From: Psoroptes ovis
Taxonomy: Eukaryota; Arthropoda; Arachnida; Sarcoptiformes; Psoroptidae
Assembly: GCA_002943765.1 (NCBI GenBank)
Contig: PQWQ01000011.1
Location: 1,887,324 to 1,951,323, forward strand
Reading direction: 5' to 3'
DNA length: 64,000 nt
Part shown: positions 46,574 through 59,655 of the stretch, one piece after another
How the letters are laid out: the number at the start of each line of letters is the position of its first letter
Numbering within the stretch: the first letter of the stretch is position 1
The notes under the pieces: model-generated
Seen by the model: only the letters and a program-made list of their open reading frames with translations
Databases searched by the model: none
What the model was told of the DNA's origin: nothing
Translations under genes and position numbers: made by a program

Positions 46574-47590
46574 TATTAGATTTAAAAAAATATCTTTGAA
46601 ATAATGATTCAAAGACAAATAATGTGATAATTTTTGTATTTGTTTGTATTTATTTATTTTTATTTTTTAAACCATTTTATTACGACTATGTGATGACATA
46701 AACTTGAAAAGAAAAAATCCTTTTTTTCCAAGTGAAATTTATCAAATTTGAACATGAAACAATGTAAAAAAAATAAAATAAAATAAAATGAATCATATCA
46801 TAAAAAGCTGTATATAAAATTTCACCAAGTCTGATCAAAAAATAATAAAAATAGTCATTTTTTATATTAGGTTGTCCCATAAGTTCTTGCCGTTTTTCAA
46901 ATGGAAAATAAATTTAAAAAACGGCAAGAACTTATGGGACAATCCAATATTTATTTAAATTGTAATCAAATATTATAAATTTCTTGTGAATAAATCGTCT
47001 ATTGATATTGATCAATATCACATTTACACTATGAGTTGTGATCATTTTTCAACGTCAAAGATGAATGTTTTATCTTAAATGTCAATTGATTGACATTTAA
47101 ATTATTGATGCATTTGATATGCTTTTTTAGAAGAAATTTGATTAAGCTTTCAAGTGGAGACAATTTTTGACATTATGTAAAAATGGTTTTTGATTTTATT
47201 TCAAGAAATTGTTGTTGTATGCTCCCGATGTTTCCCTTTCAAATCATCAAAATCCGAATAATATTAAGAATGAAATATTTTATATACAAATTTGAAAATA
47301 CAAAAAAAAACCGGTTTCAATCATATGTTCAAGTGAATTGAAGTGAATTGAAATGAATTATGAAGTATTAAAGACAATGATTTAAGAAAAAGCCTTCTTA
47401 AATGCTTTGGTGCAAGAATAAAACCAGAATCAGCATCATGTGATTTGTTTTTGGACACACACACATTAGATTTCATTGAATTGATCGCCAGATATTATGG
47501 ACAGAATGGCAAATTCATAATTTATTTTGATTTATACAATATATTGAATTGTCAAATTTATCAACAACAGAAAAAGCAAAAGAAAAAACA
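46574..47590. other. Spacer between the receptor and the transporter
   Basis: Receptor 3' UTR and transporter 5' region. Contains foldback copy 20. No gene seen. Confidence 0.7.
46869..46945. mobile_element. Foldback MITE copy 20 (CCATAAG arm type)
   Basis: AGGTTGTCCCATAAGTTCTTG closes with CAAGAACTTATGGGACAATCC. Type C centre (TTTTTCAAATGGAAAATAA). TA-flanked, about 300 bp after the receptor stop. Confidence 0.93.
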
Positions 47591-49462
47591 ATGCTGGATT
47601 TTCTACGACAAAATAATTATTTTCTTTTCGATTTGTATATATTTTTCTTATTGTTTTCAGTTGGAATGTCAATGTTGACAGTCAATTGGCTGATACAAGA
47701 TAAAATTTGTATAAATGTTTTCAATCAAACCCGTACATTTTGTCAATCGATTAATGAAAAAGATAATTTCAACAATGATGAATTGAAAATTCGTAATGAA
47801 ATTCTTGCATATGGTGCAATGTTTAATAATTATACGTAAGTAAATTTGAATCATTCGAATTTTGAGAAATATTATTAATGCAAATTTTTCATCAATTATT
47901 TCTGTATTTTTGTTTTTCCAATTAATTTTCCAAGAAATTTGATTAAAACTATACCCTTATTGATATGGTCATTATTCATTGGTTCATTTTTAGATCGTTT
48001 CCCAAATGCAACAAAATTATCATTTATTTGGATGAATTTTGTACAAATATTGGATCAATTATTTTTTATATTTAATTCATATTATTTTGAATTAAGTCCA
48101 TATTATCTTCTATTCATTAATTTAACAGCATTTATAACTGGTGGCATGACAACATTTTTATCATCAATCAATCGTTATGTGGTTGTGAATTCAAAATCAG
48201 ATTTTCATTCAATACACTTTACTATTATTCATGTTATATTGGTTATTGGTATTTTTATTTTATTTTATTTGTTCTCAATTCCAAGTGTCTAAATGTATTT
48301 ATTTAATCCTTTTTTCTCTTTTTTTTTATATTCCAACTTAATTTAAGCACCATCATTAGGAACATTGGTGACAGGCTCAAGTTTATGGTTTTTAGATGAT
48401 AATAATTTACAAACAAGAAATTATAGTCAAAATTTTATTATTATCTTTGGCATTAGTTTGATTTCTTTATTGATGATTATATTCATTAAAGTGGATCATG
48501 ATGAAAATGAAATGCATTGGAATAAAGATCATAATTCATTCGAAAGTTTAATCAATGTTGACGATAATAATAATAATAATAATACTGAAGATAATGATAG
48601 TAATAATGATAATGATGATAGCATAATTGGTTACAATTCATTGGAAAAAGATGACGAACAAGAATTATTATTAAGAAAACCTAATATAGAAAATAATAAA
48701 TATCGTAAAATTCTACAAACATTTTTCGATTTTGAAAATGTTCATCAAACATATTGCTGTTTTTTCAAAAAACACCGCCCAAATCATGCAAGAGAACAGT
48801 TATTTGTCTTAGTTATAATTATATTCTTATTTTTATTAAACGGAACTGGAATCGATTCAATATTCTTACAATTTTCTCAACAAGTTTATCAATTAAATTC
48901 ACAACAATACTCATATATATCTGTTTATATAAAAGTTTTGCCAACTATCGTATTGATAATAAGTTCATATTTATTAATCAATAAATTAAAATTGAATGAT
49001 GGCACTATATTTCTATTGACAATGACATCCGGTTTTATTAGTCAAGTTTTAATCGGTACTTTTGCCAATCTACTTATTTTTCTTATTGCAATTTTTATAA
49101 GTAAGTTTTTTTATTTTGATATTAATTTTTAGAAGGTATTTAATTGATAAGTTTTTTTTGTTGTTTCTCTTATTTGGCAATATCATTATTTTACTCAAGG
49201 TTCATTGTCTAATTTGGCCATGATTGTGATCAAAACAAAAATAGCAAAACTGGTGCCTAAAAATGAAGCCGGGAAAATATTCAGTATGACATCGACATTT
49301 GAATCATTATCACCAACATTAGGTGCATTAATATTTTCAACAATATTCGCAGCCAGTATTTCATTTTATCCAACATTATGTTTTCATATTTCGGCATTCA
49401 TCACCATCATATCATTGATATTAGCATTGTTTCAAGATGTTTATTTTGATCAAAATCAATGA
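47591..49462 (+). CDS. SLC46-family (PCFT/heme-carrier type) MFS transporter
   Basis: Four exons: 47591-47835, 47935-48284, 48348-49100 and 49200-49462. Total 536 aa, all junctions in phase. The donor of exon 2 (CCAA|GTGTCT) is weak but is the only one giving the right phase. The protein starts MLDFLRQNNYFLFDLYIFF (TM1), then VNWLIQDKICINVFNQ with a Cys in the first outside loop. The MFS loop motif reads GSFLDRFPNATK. An Asn/Asp-rich cytoplasmic loop lies in the middle, and TM7-12 follow, with KLVPKNEAGKIFSMTSTFES near the end, a stretch characteristic of SLC46. The family moves folate, haem or muropeptide-like substrates with protons at the plasma membrane or lysosome (family knowledge). The substrate here is unknown. 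The ATG at 47591 (ACAATG) is the first in-frame Met. Confidence 0.85.
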
Positions 49463-49639
49463 TGATTAATTTTAAATTTTTAAATTTAATTTTGTTTTTC
49501 TGTGATCAATGGATGGCGCGAAATACACATTCCTAAATAAAATCACATGTTTATTTTTTGCTGATCAATTCAAGTTTAATTTTGATTTTTGTTTTTTTAA
49601 ATATATTTTTAAATTTGAAAAAATCAAAAATAAAAAGCC
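49463..49639. other. Short 177-bp spacer between two same-strand genes
   Basis: The gap between the SLC46-like stop and the helicase ATG must hold the 3' end of one gene and the promoter of the next. AT-rich. No clear TATA box or poly-A signal dominates. Confidence 0.8.
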
Positions 49640-52211
49640 ATGACTGACACAATCAAATCTGATGCCAATATTACAATCGAATCATGGATACAGAAACAAT
49701 TGAAATTAATAAAATTAGATTATGATGAAGAATTGGAAAGAAATCAGTAAGTTTGATTTTTTAATTTCAAAATATTTCAATTAATTGAATTTCAAAAATT
49801 TCTTCAGAGATTTACGTGGTAAACATTCTTTAAAACAGCTAGAAAAAAGTGGCCATGCTATTCGTAAATTGATACTGACGAATCAAAGGACAGCATTCGC
49901 CAAAAAAGTTATACAATTTTCTGTAAGGCCTGAAAAACGTGATACAATCAATTTGATCAATAGTGGTATCACACACGGTGATATTGTTGGCGTCACCGTT
50001 CAAGAACAAACATCAGCTCAATGTACCGGTGTTGTGCTGCAAGTAAAGCGTTTGACCTGTGAAATTGCTTTCAATACTGAGACAACATTCTTCGATGAAG
50101 AAAGAGATAAATTATTCAATATTATTCAATTAGCTAATGATATTACTTATCGTAGAATCAAATTTGCGTTGGAAAATTTATATGAAAAGTCCCAAAGAAA
50201 TTATCTTGTTGGGTTACTTTTTGGCATTCAACCACTGATCGACCCATTGACAGTTTTACCACCTTATACAAATGATTTACCTTATCCATTGGCTGGTCAA
50301 TCTGAAATCGTTTGGTTCAATTTGAATTTAAATCATTCACAAAAGAGTGCTATTAAATTTGCTTTACATCAACGACATTTAGCTATAATACACGGCCCTC
50401 CAGGGACAGGAAAAACAACAACATTGACCGAATTGATTTTACAATTGATAACCCGTGGTTTTCGTATATTAGTTTGCGCACCATCAAATGTTGCTGTTGA
50501 TAATATTTTCAAACATCTGATTCATTCTTCACAGAAAAATCTTTGCGCTAAATATCGTCTTAAACGATCATTTAATTTCGTACGAATAGGACATCCAGCA
50601 CGAATGGATTCTGAAATACAGCCATATTCATTGGATTCAATTGTAATGAATGAAGGCGCTGATGTACTTGGTGATCTTAAAAACGAAATAAATCAAATAA
50701 AATCGGAAACAAGACAGAACCGATTTACACGTGGACAAATACGCGAACGTATGAAAGAATTTGATAAAATTGAAGAAAAAGTTTCGAAGGAAAAATTGAG
50801 AGAAGCTCATGTTATAATGTCCACATGTAATGGTGCAGTGATGAATGGCCATTTACGCTATCTAACTGATGATCCAAACTCATTTTTATTCGATGTTGTC
50901 ATTATTGATGAATGTGCACAAGCTTTAGAAGCTTCAACATGGATACCATTATCGTATGCAAAAAAATGTGTTCTCGGTGGTGATCATAAACAATTGCCAG
51001 CAACAATATGTTCACCTGAAGCTGAAAAAGAAGGACTTGGCATATCATTGATTGAACGGATTGTTGATCAATTTAAAGATTGTCAAGATAAAGTTGTACG
51101 AATGTTAACTGTTCAATATCGTATGAACAAAATAATTATGAATTGGCCATCAAGTTTTTTCTATGAAAATCTTCTCGAAGCAGATGATAGTGTGGCTGAC
51201 AGACGATTGTATTTGAAAAATATAATTGAGCCATTATCAGTTATTCGATTGATTGATACGGTCGGTTGCTCAATGTATGAAATGGAATCTGAACAACAAA
51301 GTTTATCAAAAGGAAATATTTATGAAGTGAAACTTGTTTGTATCGCCATCAAACATCTATTAGACAATGGTTTATCGCCTACTGAAATCGGTGTAATTTC
51401 ACCTTATAGATTGCAAACAAGTCTAATTGAAGCCGGATGTCGACGAATGTATCCTGAAAGTATAACTGATCAATTAGAAATTAATTCTGTCGATGCATTT
51501 CAAGGAAGAGAAAAAGAAGTTATTATATTATCATTAGTCAGATCGAATGATGAAGGAACCATTGGATTTTTAATCGAAGAACGTCGTTTAAATGTAGCAA
51601 TTACACGTGCACGTTCACATTTAATTGTTGTTTGTGATTCTGGTACAGTGACTAGAAATTCAAAAGCATTACAAACATTTATCGATTATTGCTATGAGCA
51701 TGGTAAAGTAGATATTGCTTCGGATTTTGAAGAATTAATGGATCAAATACCTCAGGCAATCAACAAAACAACAACAACGTCGAATCAACAAGTGGTTGAT
51801 GTGAAATCGATTAAAAATAATGATTCAAAAAATTCAAAAAAACAACCTAACAATAGTAATAATAAAAATAGAAAAAAACAACATCAACAAAACAATAGTA
51901 AAAGAAATCAATTGAAACAACAACAACAACAATTGCAATCAACGAAGATAAGTTGCACTAATGACAATCATCAAAAATCATTAAAAAATAATCAACAAGA
52001 AGATGATGTTTATTTAAAACAATTGGAAAAATTTATGAATGATTTAACTATGGATGAATTAACATTTCCAGCGACATTAAATTCAGGTCAAAGATATCGA
52101 ATATATCAAAAATGTGATGAATTAAAATTAAGGCATGAAACGAAAATTTTAGATGCCAATGTAAAGCCACCGATTAAGCAAATATTCGTGTATCGTCCAA
52201 AGCAATGTTGA
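49640..52211 (+). CDS. IGHMBP2: IGHMBP2/SMUBP-2-like superfamily 1B helicase
   Basis: Two exons, 49640-49746 and 49808-52211, joined across a 61-bp intron (CA|GTAAG ... CTTCAG|A). Total 836 aa. ATP-dependent 5'-3' RNA/DNA helicase linked to ribosomes and translation (family knowledge). Seen in order: N-terminal beta-barrel region (SGITHGDIVGVTV), Walker A GPPGTGKTTTLTE, motif Ia CAPSNVAVDNI, Walker B DECAQALEAS, motif III GGDHKQLPAT, motif IV VQYRMN, motif V VDAFQGREKEVIILSLVRS and motif VI LNVAITRARSHLIVV. A long Asn/Gln/Lys linker follows, then an R3H-like end (SGQRYRIYQKCDELKLRHET). The C-terminal AN1 zinc finger of the vertebrate protein is missing. A 20-plus-nt poly-A run follows the stop. 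Confidence 0.97.
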
Positions 52212-53885
52212 TTCAAAAAAAAAAAAAAAAAAAAAAAATGCAAATCAGATTCTTAAAATGTCTGTGATACATTCAAGAAGAAAATTTGTCAAGATTATTT
52301 ATTTAAATTTCGAAAAAGAGGATTGGTTTTGATTTAAATTTTTATTTATTCAAATTATTTTTATCAAAAAAAACAAGAAAAATTTTAACATTGAATGAAA
52401 TCTCAACGATTTGGTAATTCGTAAAAACCTAATAATCAAAATGAATAATGTGAAATGCATATTTGTTGTTGACATAATCTTAGAAATGAAAATGAAATTT
52501 TTGAAAAATTACAAAACATTTGAACGAACAAAGGTGAACGAATGGATGGATGATTGACAAGGATGTTGAGTGTTTTCGTGATTTCCAACCATCTATCTTT
52601 GAATGATTTGTGTGACAAATATGATGATCGTGTATATCGTTACTCTCTTATCATTCACTGGTTATCATTATCATCATCAACATCATCATTGACAAAAAAA
52701 TGTACCGTTAATTATTTTGTTTTCTATCAATAATACAATATGATGTATGCATGATCGTTGATTATTATCGTTGATCGTTATTTATTTGCTCTATTGTGTT
52801 TGTAGGTGTGATCATAATTATAATGATAATAATAACAAGATGATGAAAAAACAACTGATTATCTTTGACATGGAGCGTATAAGGTATGTTTAAAAAAAAT
52901 GTATTTAGGAAGGAAATATGATAATAATAATAATAATGATAATATATCTTGTTATTTAACTTGCATTATTTTTATTATTAGGATTAGTTTGTTTTCATTT
53001 TTTTTTGTATTCATATTTTCATTAGATGATAGCAAATTTGACATCAACAACAATGATATACTTTCTAGCATATCAATGTTATTTTATCATAAATACATTT
53101 AAATGTATTTTCAATACAATGTTAGTAATTATAATTATTCAGATTATTAGTTTTTCCTTTTAATTGGATTATGAATTCATTGTTATTGATAGTGTTTGAA
53201 ACAACAATAATAATCTTGATACATGCATATTTATTACTAAGTGTATTTGATTTTGATTTCGAATGAAATTCGATACTGATAATGATGATGATATTGATAA
53301 GTTCGTGATTTATGATACAACAACGATATGATTTTTGATCAGTTAGAATGATAGTTTCGACAAATTTATTCGACTGATATGATCGTGATTTTGATATTAT
53401 TGATATTATTTTCGTTGGTATATTTATAAATATCTTTGAAAAAAAAGAGCAAATCATGATCGTTATTTGGTTGAAATTTGCTTTGAAAAGTCTTGTGTTT
53501 GTTTGTTGATTTGTTTTCTTCGTTTGTTGATTTGGTTTGTTGATAATTAATCACATGATTTAATTTGTTATGAATCAAATATTTTTCCAAAATAAATAAA
53601 AAAACATCAAGATGAAATTATAATGATAATGACGATGATGTGGATGATGATGATGAGAATGAATTTTGTTTTAAATAATAATAATAATTAATGTACGGTA
53701 ATTGCTGCTTGAATGAAAAACGGATGATAATTGAAAGGTGTTTATTGAATCAGTTCAATGATTATCGTTTGAATTGTATTGATTTGAAAAAAAAAATTAT
53801 ATAACAAAGTAAACTTCCTTATTTCATTTTTCATTTTCATTCATTTCGTGATTGATTCAAATGATTGATTGATTTATATTTTAAA
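52212..53885. other. Spacer between convergent genes
   Basis: Holds the 3' ends of the helicase (plus) and the His-rich gene (minus). A 20-plus-nt A run lies just after the helicase stop. One small plus-strand gene candidate is listed separately. Minus-strand open stretches at 53120-53590 probably represent 3' UTR. Confidence 0.6.
52840..53102 (+). CDS. Candidate small protein, two exons, 54 aa
   Basis: Exon 1 is bounded by TGTGTTTGTAG (52805) and AAG|GTATGT (52884), with ATG ATG at 52840. Exon 2 begins at 52982 after TTATTATTAG. Splicing keeps one frame to TAA at 53100. The product begins MMKKQLIIFDMERIR, has a Phe-rich hydrophobic stretch (LFSFFFVFIFSL) and ends with a short Asp/Asn-rich tail. 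Correct phase and splice sites support it. The small size, AT-rich composition and lack of a recognised family argue for caution. Confidence 0.3.
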
Positions 53886-55148
53886 TCATATTGTTTTTGC
53901 TGTTGTTGTTGTTGTTGTCGATGATGCTGCTTCAGAAGCAATACTTGCTGGTGAAACAATAGCTATAGCATTATTTGTTGATGAATCAGCAGCCATATAA
54001 TGATCTATTTGTGGTGGCATTGGATATCTTGGTCGATTCAATAATTGATGTCTTCCTGCCATCATCATCATTCGTGGATTTGAATTTAATGCATGTAATG
54101 ATCCTGGATAATGAAACGATGGACGATGATGATGATGCGAAGAATGATGATGTTGATGAGGATTTGGATGAGGGTGTCGAACACGATTTGGTTGACGAGC
54201 GAAATCTTGATGATATGCTAATGATGGTGGATCATTAGGACCATAAACTGGTCGTGCACGTTCATCTGTTTCGCCATTAGCTGGCGAATATTCATCATGC
54301 TCACGAGGATGATTGTGATGATGATGATGATGATTACGCTGATGGGGAGCTTGAAAAGTTTCAGCATTAGGCCTTCCACCATAAATATGAGATGGTGGTT
54401 CAGCTTCATACATTTCACTTTCTCTAAGCAAACTTTTTGATGATTCTGGATCTGGATGGTAATCCGTTTCGAATACTGGTGGACGATGTGAATATTCATC
54501 AATATGACTATCACTGCCCATCGCATCACTTGTACCACGTTCATCTGGCTGATATTGTGATTGTGGTCCATGCATAAGAGGTGCCAATGCTGATGATTGA
54601 ATGGTACCAGATGGCTCATTAGCTTGATATGATTCATGATTAGAATTCGGTTGATTATGATGATAATGATGATGGTGATGATGATGATGAAGATTTCGTT
54701 CATCATTTACTGATTCAGCACCACTAAGTGGCATACCTTTTGGCGATTCATTTGCCCAATGTTCTGGTCCTTCATAATTTTGATCAGTATTTGGTGGATG
54801 ATGATGATGAGGTCCATTGCTGGTTGCCATAGATTCAGCAACTAATTGCGCAAATTCAGCTTGACTAATAGGTAATGTTTCATGATTTATTCTTGCTATA
54901 TTTTTTGAATTAAAATTTATTCGATCATTGTTTAAACAATAAAATTTGATTTCAATTGAAATATTGAAAATATATCATTTTCAAATTATTGAAAAAAAAA
55001 CATAAAACAACATACCAGGATGATAAGGTGAAAATGCCATCGGTGAAAAACGATAACCCGGATATTGGCCATTAACAATCATTAATGATTGATTAATTAT
55101 ACCAATAATGGTAATTATTTTAATTAATTTGAAATAAAATTGTACCAT
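53886..55148 (-). CDS. Secreted His-rich low-complexity protein
   Basis: Two exons on the minus strand: 55016-55148 and 53886-54895, phase 1 junction (CCTG|GTATG ... TATAG|CA). Total 380 aa. The start MVQFYFKLIKIITIIGII, a hydrophobic core and a cut near VNGQYPG indicate a signal peptide. The mature protein begins with Tyr/Pro/Phe-rich sequence (GYRFSPMAFSPYHP). Many His runs (up to eight), acidic and Pro-rich segments, HPHPNPHQHHHSSHHHH and a Thr/Ala-rich tail follow. There is no Cys-rich domain or known catalytic motif. His clusters suggest metal binding or a cuticle/extracellular-matrix role, but that is inference. I do not recognise the family. Confidence 0.82.
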
Positions 55149-56477
55149 TTTTTTTCTTATTATAATTACAATAATAATAATAATAATTACAGACAAAAAA
55201 CATTAGAAAATTATCGTAATTAAGAAAAAAACAATTAATTATTTATTTATAATAATAATTTGAACACAAATAATAATTCACAAGTCCAATTAATTCACAA
55301 ATTATTTAATTTCAAATGAACCAGAGAAAAACAACAAAAAAAACGTGGAAAATTTTGAAAATGATAATTGACTATTAATAATTTTTGTGATATTTAAAAT
55401 CATGTAAGTAATTTCATTTATTTATTATTCGTTAATTATTTTATGTTCATTTCACTTTTATGAAATCACACACACAAGTCATAAATACATATTTGTTGAC
55501 ACACGTTGACACATTGAAAACAAACAATGAACACATTTAAACATTGAAAACAAAACAACAAAAAATCAATTATATTTTACAGGTTTGCAGGTTGTTTGAT
55601 TCTTCTTACATTGAAAAACTGAATTACTGAAAAACTGAATTCAAATATCAAATATTATTACGATTAATATATTTACACACACATAGACAAATATATGTTT
55701 GTTTGTTTGTTCGTAGTAACTACACTACAAAGTTGACAGATACAAAAATACATGAAACTAAATTCAAAAATAAAACCAAAATAAATAAACCAAAAAATAA
55801 ATACAAAATGACAATCGTCAGCTTAAGTTTTTTGGTAAATTATTTTGAACTATTTGAAATGATACAAATATAAAAAATGGTGAGTGACCTGGAAAAAATT
55901 GGAGAAAAAATTAATTGAAATTAAATGACAATCAATCAAGGTGAAAAAAAAATGTAAAATTATGAAATTATTATTCAATGAATTAATTCAAATGAATGAA
56001 AAATGGAACATGAATGATTTTCCAAAGATTTTTCACAAAAAATTCAAAATTTCACAAAATTCACAAAATATTTCAATATGTGATATAATAATTTCCAAAT
56101 TTTTTTTTTCAAAATGAAACAATAAAACCAAACACAAACAACAATCACTTTTATATCGTTTGTCGTTGAAACTTGAAAGCTTTCCGCTTCTGTTTTTTAC
56201 TTTCGCTGATTTTGATTAATAAATTAGCTTTACTGGCACCTTATACATTTATATATGGCCAAATATACAGAAGAAATGAATGAATGAATGGAACAATTTC
56301 AAGAAAATAAAATGAAATGAAAATGAAAATGATTTAAAACTAAAACAAAAGCATTTTACGGTGGGTGTACAATAAGTGTGTTCAATTACTATGTTGTTGT
56401 GTTTACCTGTTGTTTTAAAGGTAGGAAAACTGTATATTTTTGAGATACCCGTGTACTAGTTCATTCATTCATTACTG

Positions 56478-56497
56478 CTCTCTCTCTCTCTCTCTCT
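56478..56497. repeat. (CT)n microsatellite
   Basis: Uninterrupted CT run in the spacer upstream of the His-rich gene. Confidence 0.88.
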
Positions 56498-57779
56498 TTC
56501 ACTTTTATTTAAAATGAAATTGAAAATGTGAAAATCTCGACTATTCATTTTCAACTATTTTATTTTCTAAGAAATTGTTCAAAAAAAAACTGAATCAAAT
56601 TTCTTATTTTTCTAAGAGTTTTCACTTAATACATTTTCATTAATGAAAATATATATTTGAAAATAAAATAAGTATACAGGTGTGCGTGTGTGTGTGTATG
56701 TGTTTGTATTTGTATATTTGAAAATATATTTACAGGAATATTTCGGGAAAAAAAATTATTTGTATTAAATCAAAAATTGAAAAATATAAATCAAAACAAG
56801 TGCAGGTTATATTTTTTTTCCTATTTTCAAAAAATAGTCAAATAGTTCCGCAAATAGTTATTTTGTGCGTATTCAATACCTTGGTCGCTTTGTTTTTTCG
56901 ATTATTTCATCTATTTCTTCAGCAGCAATGGTATAACAGGTGAAATCAGGTATATATTATCATTTGATCATTTGTTTTGTTTAATGAATATAATTTTCGC
57001 TTTTCGATAGTATAGAAAAATTGTAGAAAAAGGTACTTGTCTTTGTTTTATTTGTCATTTAATTTGTATTATTATTGATCATAGAGTTGAATTAACATAT
57101 GGAAAATTTGAATCAGAAATTTCAAAATTTTTAATCACCTGGTTATACCGCTGGAAGACTAAAATTCAAATTAATACTAAATTAATTCAAATTCGAATTT
57201 TAAATTAATTTAAATTTGAATTTAATCTTATTTAATTCAATTTAAGACAAAAATTTCAAAAAATTCAAAATAAAACATTTGAATAAATTAGTGACCAAAA
57301 CAACAAATAAATACAAAAATCAAATCAAATCAAATTGATTTGATTTTTGATTTTTTGAAAATTATAATTTTCAATTTGAATCAATGAATACAAGATGTTT
57401 TGAATTTGTTTTTCTTTGACGATTTTGAATAAATCTGATTCATTTTCTTCCTTGATTTTTCTCATTGATGAAAATTTTCCTATGAATATATTAACAAGCA
57501 GTCGACCGACCAACCAACCAACGAACAACCACCAACAACGACTGAAAATATCACCAAAATATTTGTCGATCTATTTCTAATTATTCATTTGCTTAGCGAA
57601 AATATTTTTCAATTTTCTTACATATACTCTATTAATCACATTCATAGCTTTGGGAAAAATATAAATAAATAATTTTTTGCTTTCATTTTCTCAGATTTAT
57701 TTTATTTTTTCGATTTTTTGATCAGTCAACCAACCAACCAACTAAACCAATTGATGATATGTTTTTTTATTTATTGACT

Positions 57780-57856
57780 AGGTTGTCCGGAAAGTTTCTG
57801 TCGATTATATCGTAGAGAAATTATGAGAAAATCGGCAAGAACTTATCGGACAGCCT
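57780..57856. mobile_element. Foldback MITE copy 21 (type A)
   Basis: AGGTTGTCCGGAAAGTTTCTG closes with CAAGAACTTATCGGACAGCCT. Centre TTATATCGTAGAGAAATTATG. TA-flanked. Confidence 0.92.
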
Positions 57857-59655
57857 AATATTTCATTTCATTTTTACTTCAATTTCATTTTCTCCTCCGA
57901 AATGAAATGATTAAAAAATTTTCAGGAACTTTTAGCTTGAAAATCTATTCATACGTCCATTCGTTCATTCATTTCACTCGTTGATTTCTTTTCCTGTATA
58001 ATTGACCATTTTCTCGTGATGATTATGATGATGATGATGACGATGACGATGTTTCCAAAATCATCATCATCATTATTTAATGATTTTGTGGTTTATTTTT
58101 TTTTAAATATTTTACCTGATCAACGAAAAATTATAAAAATTAATGAAAATAATAATAAATAATAATAATGATAATTTATCGTTGATTTTATAATTGTGTT
58201 CGTATTTTTTCACGTGTATTAACTCTTTGATTATTATTATTATTATCATTATTTTTTCCCATTTCTCCATTTGATTGATTGTGTTGTAATCATTAAGTTA
58301 TTTTATTTTTCATTGAAATAATAATGGTTATAATCAAATATTAATTAATTATTTTTTTTCATAATTAAAATTCATTTTTTGTAATTTTGTTTTTTTGAAA
58401 AAAACAAAATATTTTGATTCATTTCATTTTTATTTTTTTCTTAAATTAAAATTATTTATGTTTATCTTATCTTATCATGATATCTCATAGATTTCTAATC
58501 AGAGCATAATTTTTCCTTTAATCAATGATGATCAGGTGTCGAAAGATTTCCAGATTTTTAAAAAAATTTAAATTTTTTAAAAATTTTTAAAAATTTTTTG
58601 AATTACATCTTAAGGCTCTGATCTGATAATTTAAAGGGTGAAAATTTCAAATAAATTTCAATTTGATTTTAAAAAATTGAAAATCAGAAAAAAAACTAAT
58701 TAATTAATGAACGCTATCCATCACCATCATCTTGAATTGTTGAAATTTATTTATTTATTTGTTGAAAAAAATGAACTAATTTTTAATTGGCCAAGAAAAA
58801 ATCAAATTTTTTTCAAATTTTTCAATGGTTTCTTGGATATTTTTAATGTGTTACAGTGTAATGACACAAAAGACAATAATAAAATGAATTCCTAGTAATA
58901 ATAATAATGAATATTTCATATTAATTAATTAATGTTTTAAAAAAGGCTTGAAAAAAAAGCAAAATTTGATGACCTTATTGTGATATGAATTTGAATTTTA
59001 TTTCTTCCGTTTAAAATCAGAACAAAGAAAATTCATAAAAGTCATAAAAAATATTTATGATTGGCTTTGAATTGATACCGATTTCAAATGAAAATTTTTT
59101 TCTATGTCAAACAATGAAGTTTTCATTCATTTCATTCAAAGAAATTTTTTTTTAAATAAAAAAAAAATCTTAAATTTTGCCTTTGACTTTAAATAATTCG
59201 AAGAAAAAACACGAAAACACACATAAACAGTCAGTGGTGGTAATAAAAAACAGGAAAACTTTCCGATTAATTGTGATAAATAAACATTAATCACCAGCGA
59301 AAACAAAAATAAAATCAATCAAAACATTAACATTGTTTTCAGTGTTTAACTAGTTCAATACATATTTGAATGTAAATAAATACAAGCAAAAAAATGTATT
59401 TTCAAAAATTGTCGATTGTTATCAAGAAAAATGAATGAAAATGTGTGTATTTATCCTTAAATTCAAAATATTACCGGCTTCAAATGATTGATCAATTATG
59501 CCAAAAAGAAATGAAATGAAAATCCTCAAGTGTTTCGAAGCGAAATACGGAACAAACAAACAAGATCAAAATGAAAATTTTAAATCGAAAAGTATTTTCA
59601 ATGATAATCTATCCATTATTATTATTATTCATTTGAAATGTATTGTAATGAATTT

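Noticed and set aside
52436..52618. Minus-strand frame of about 68 open codons after the helicase gene
   Set aside because: No ATG, no acceptor and no family; lies in the shared 3' region of convergent genes.
54218..54706. Ile/Met-rich minus-strand frame overlapping the His-rich gene
   Set aside because: Frame-shifted reading of His/Asp codon repeats.
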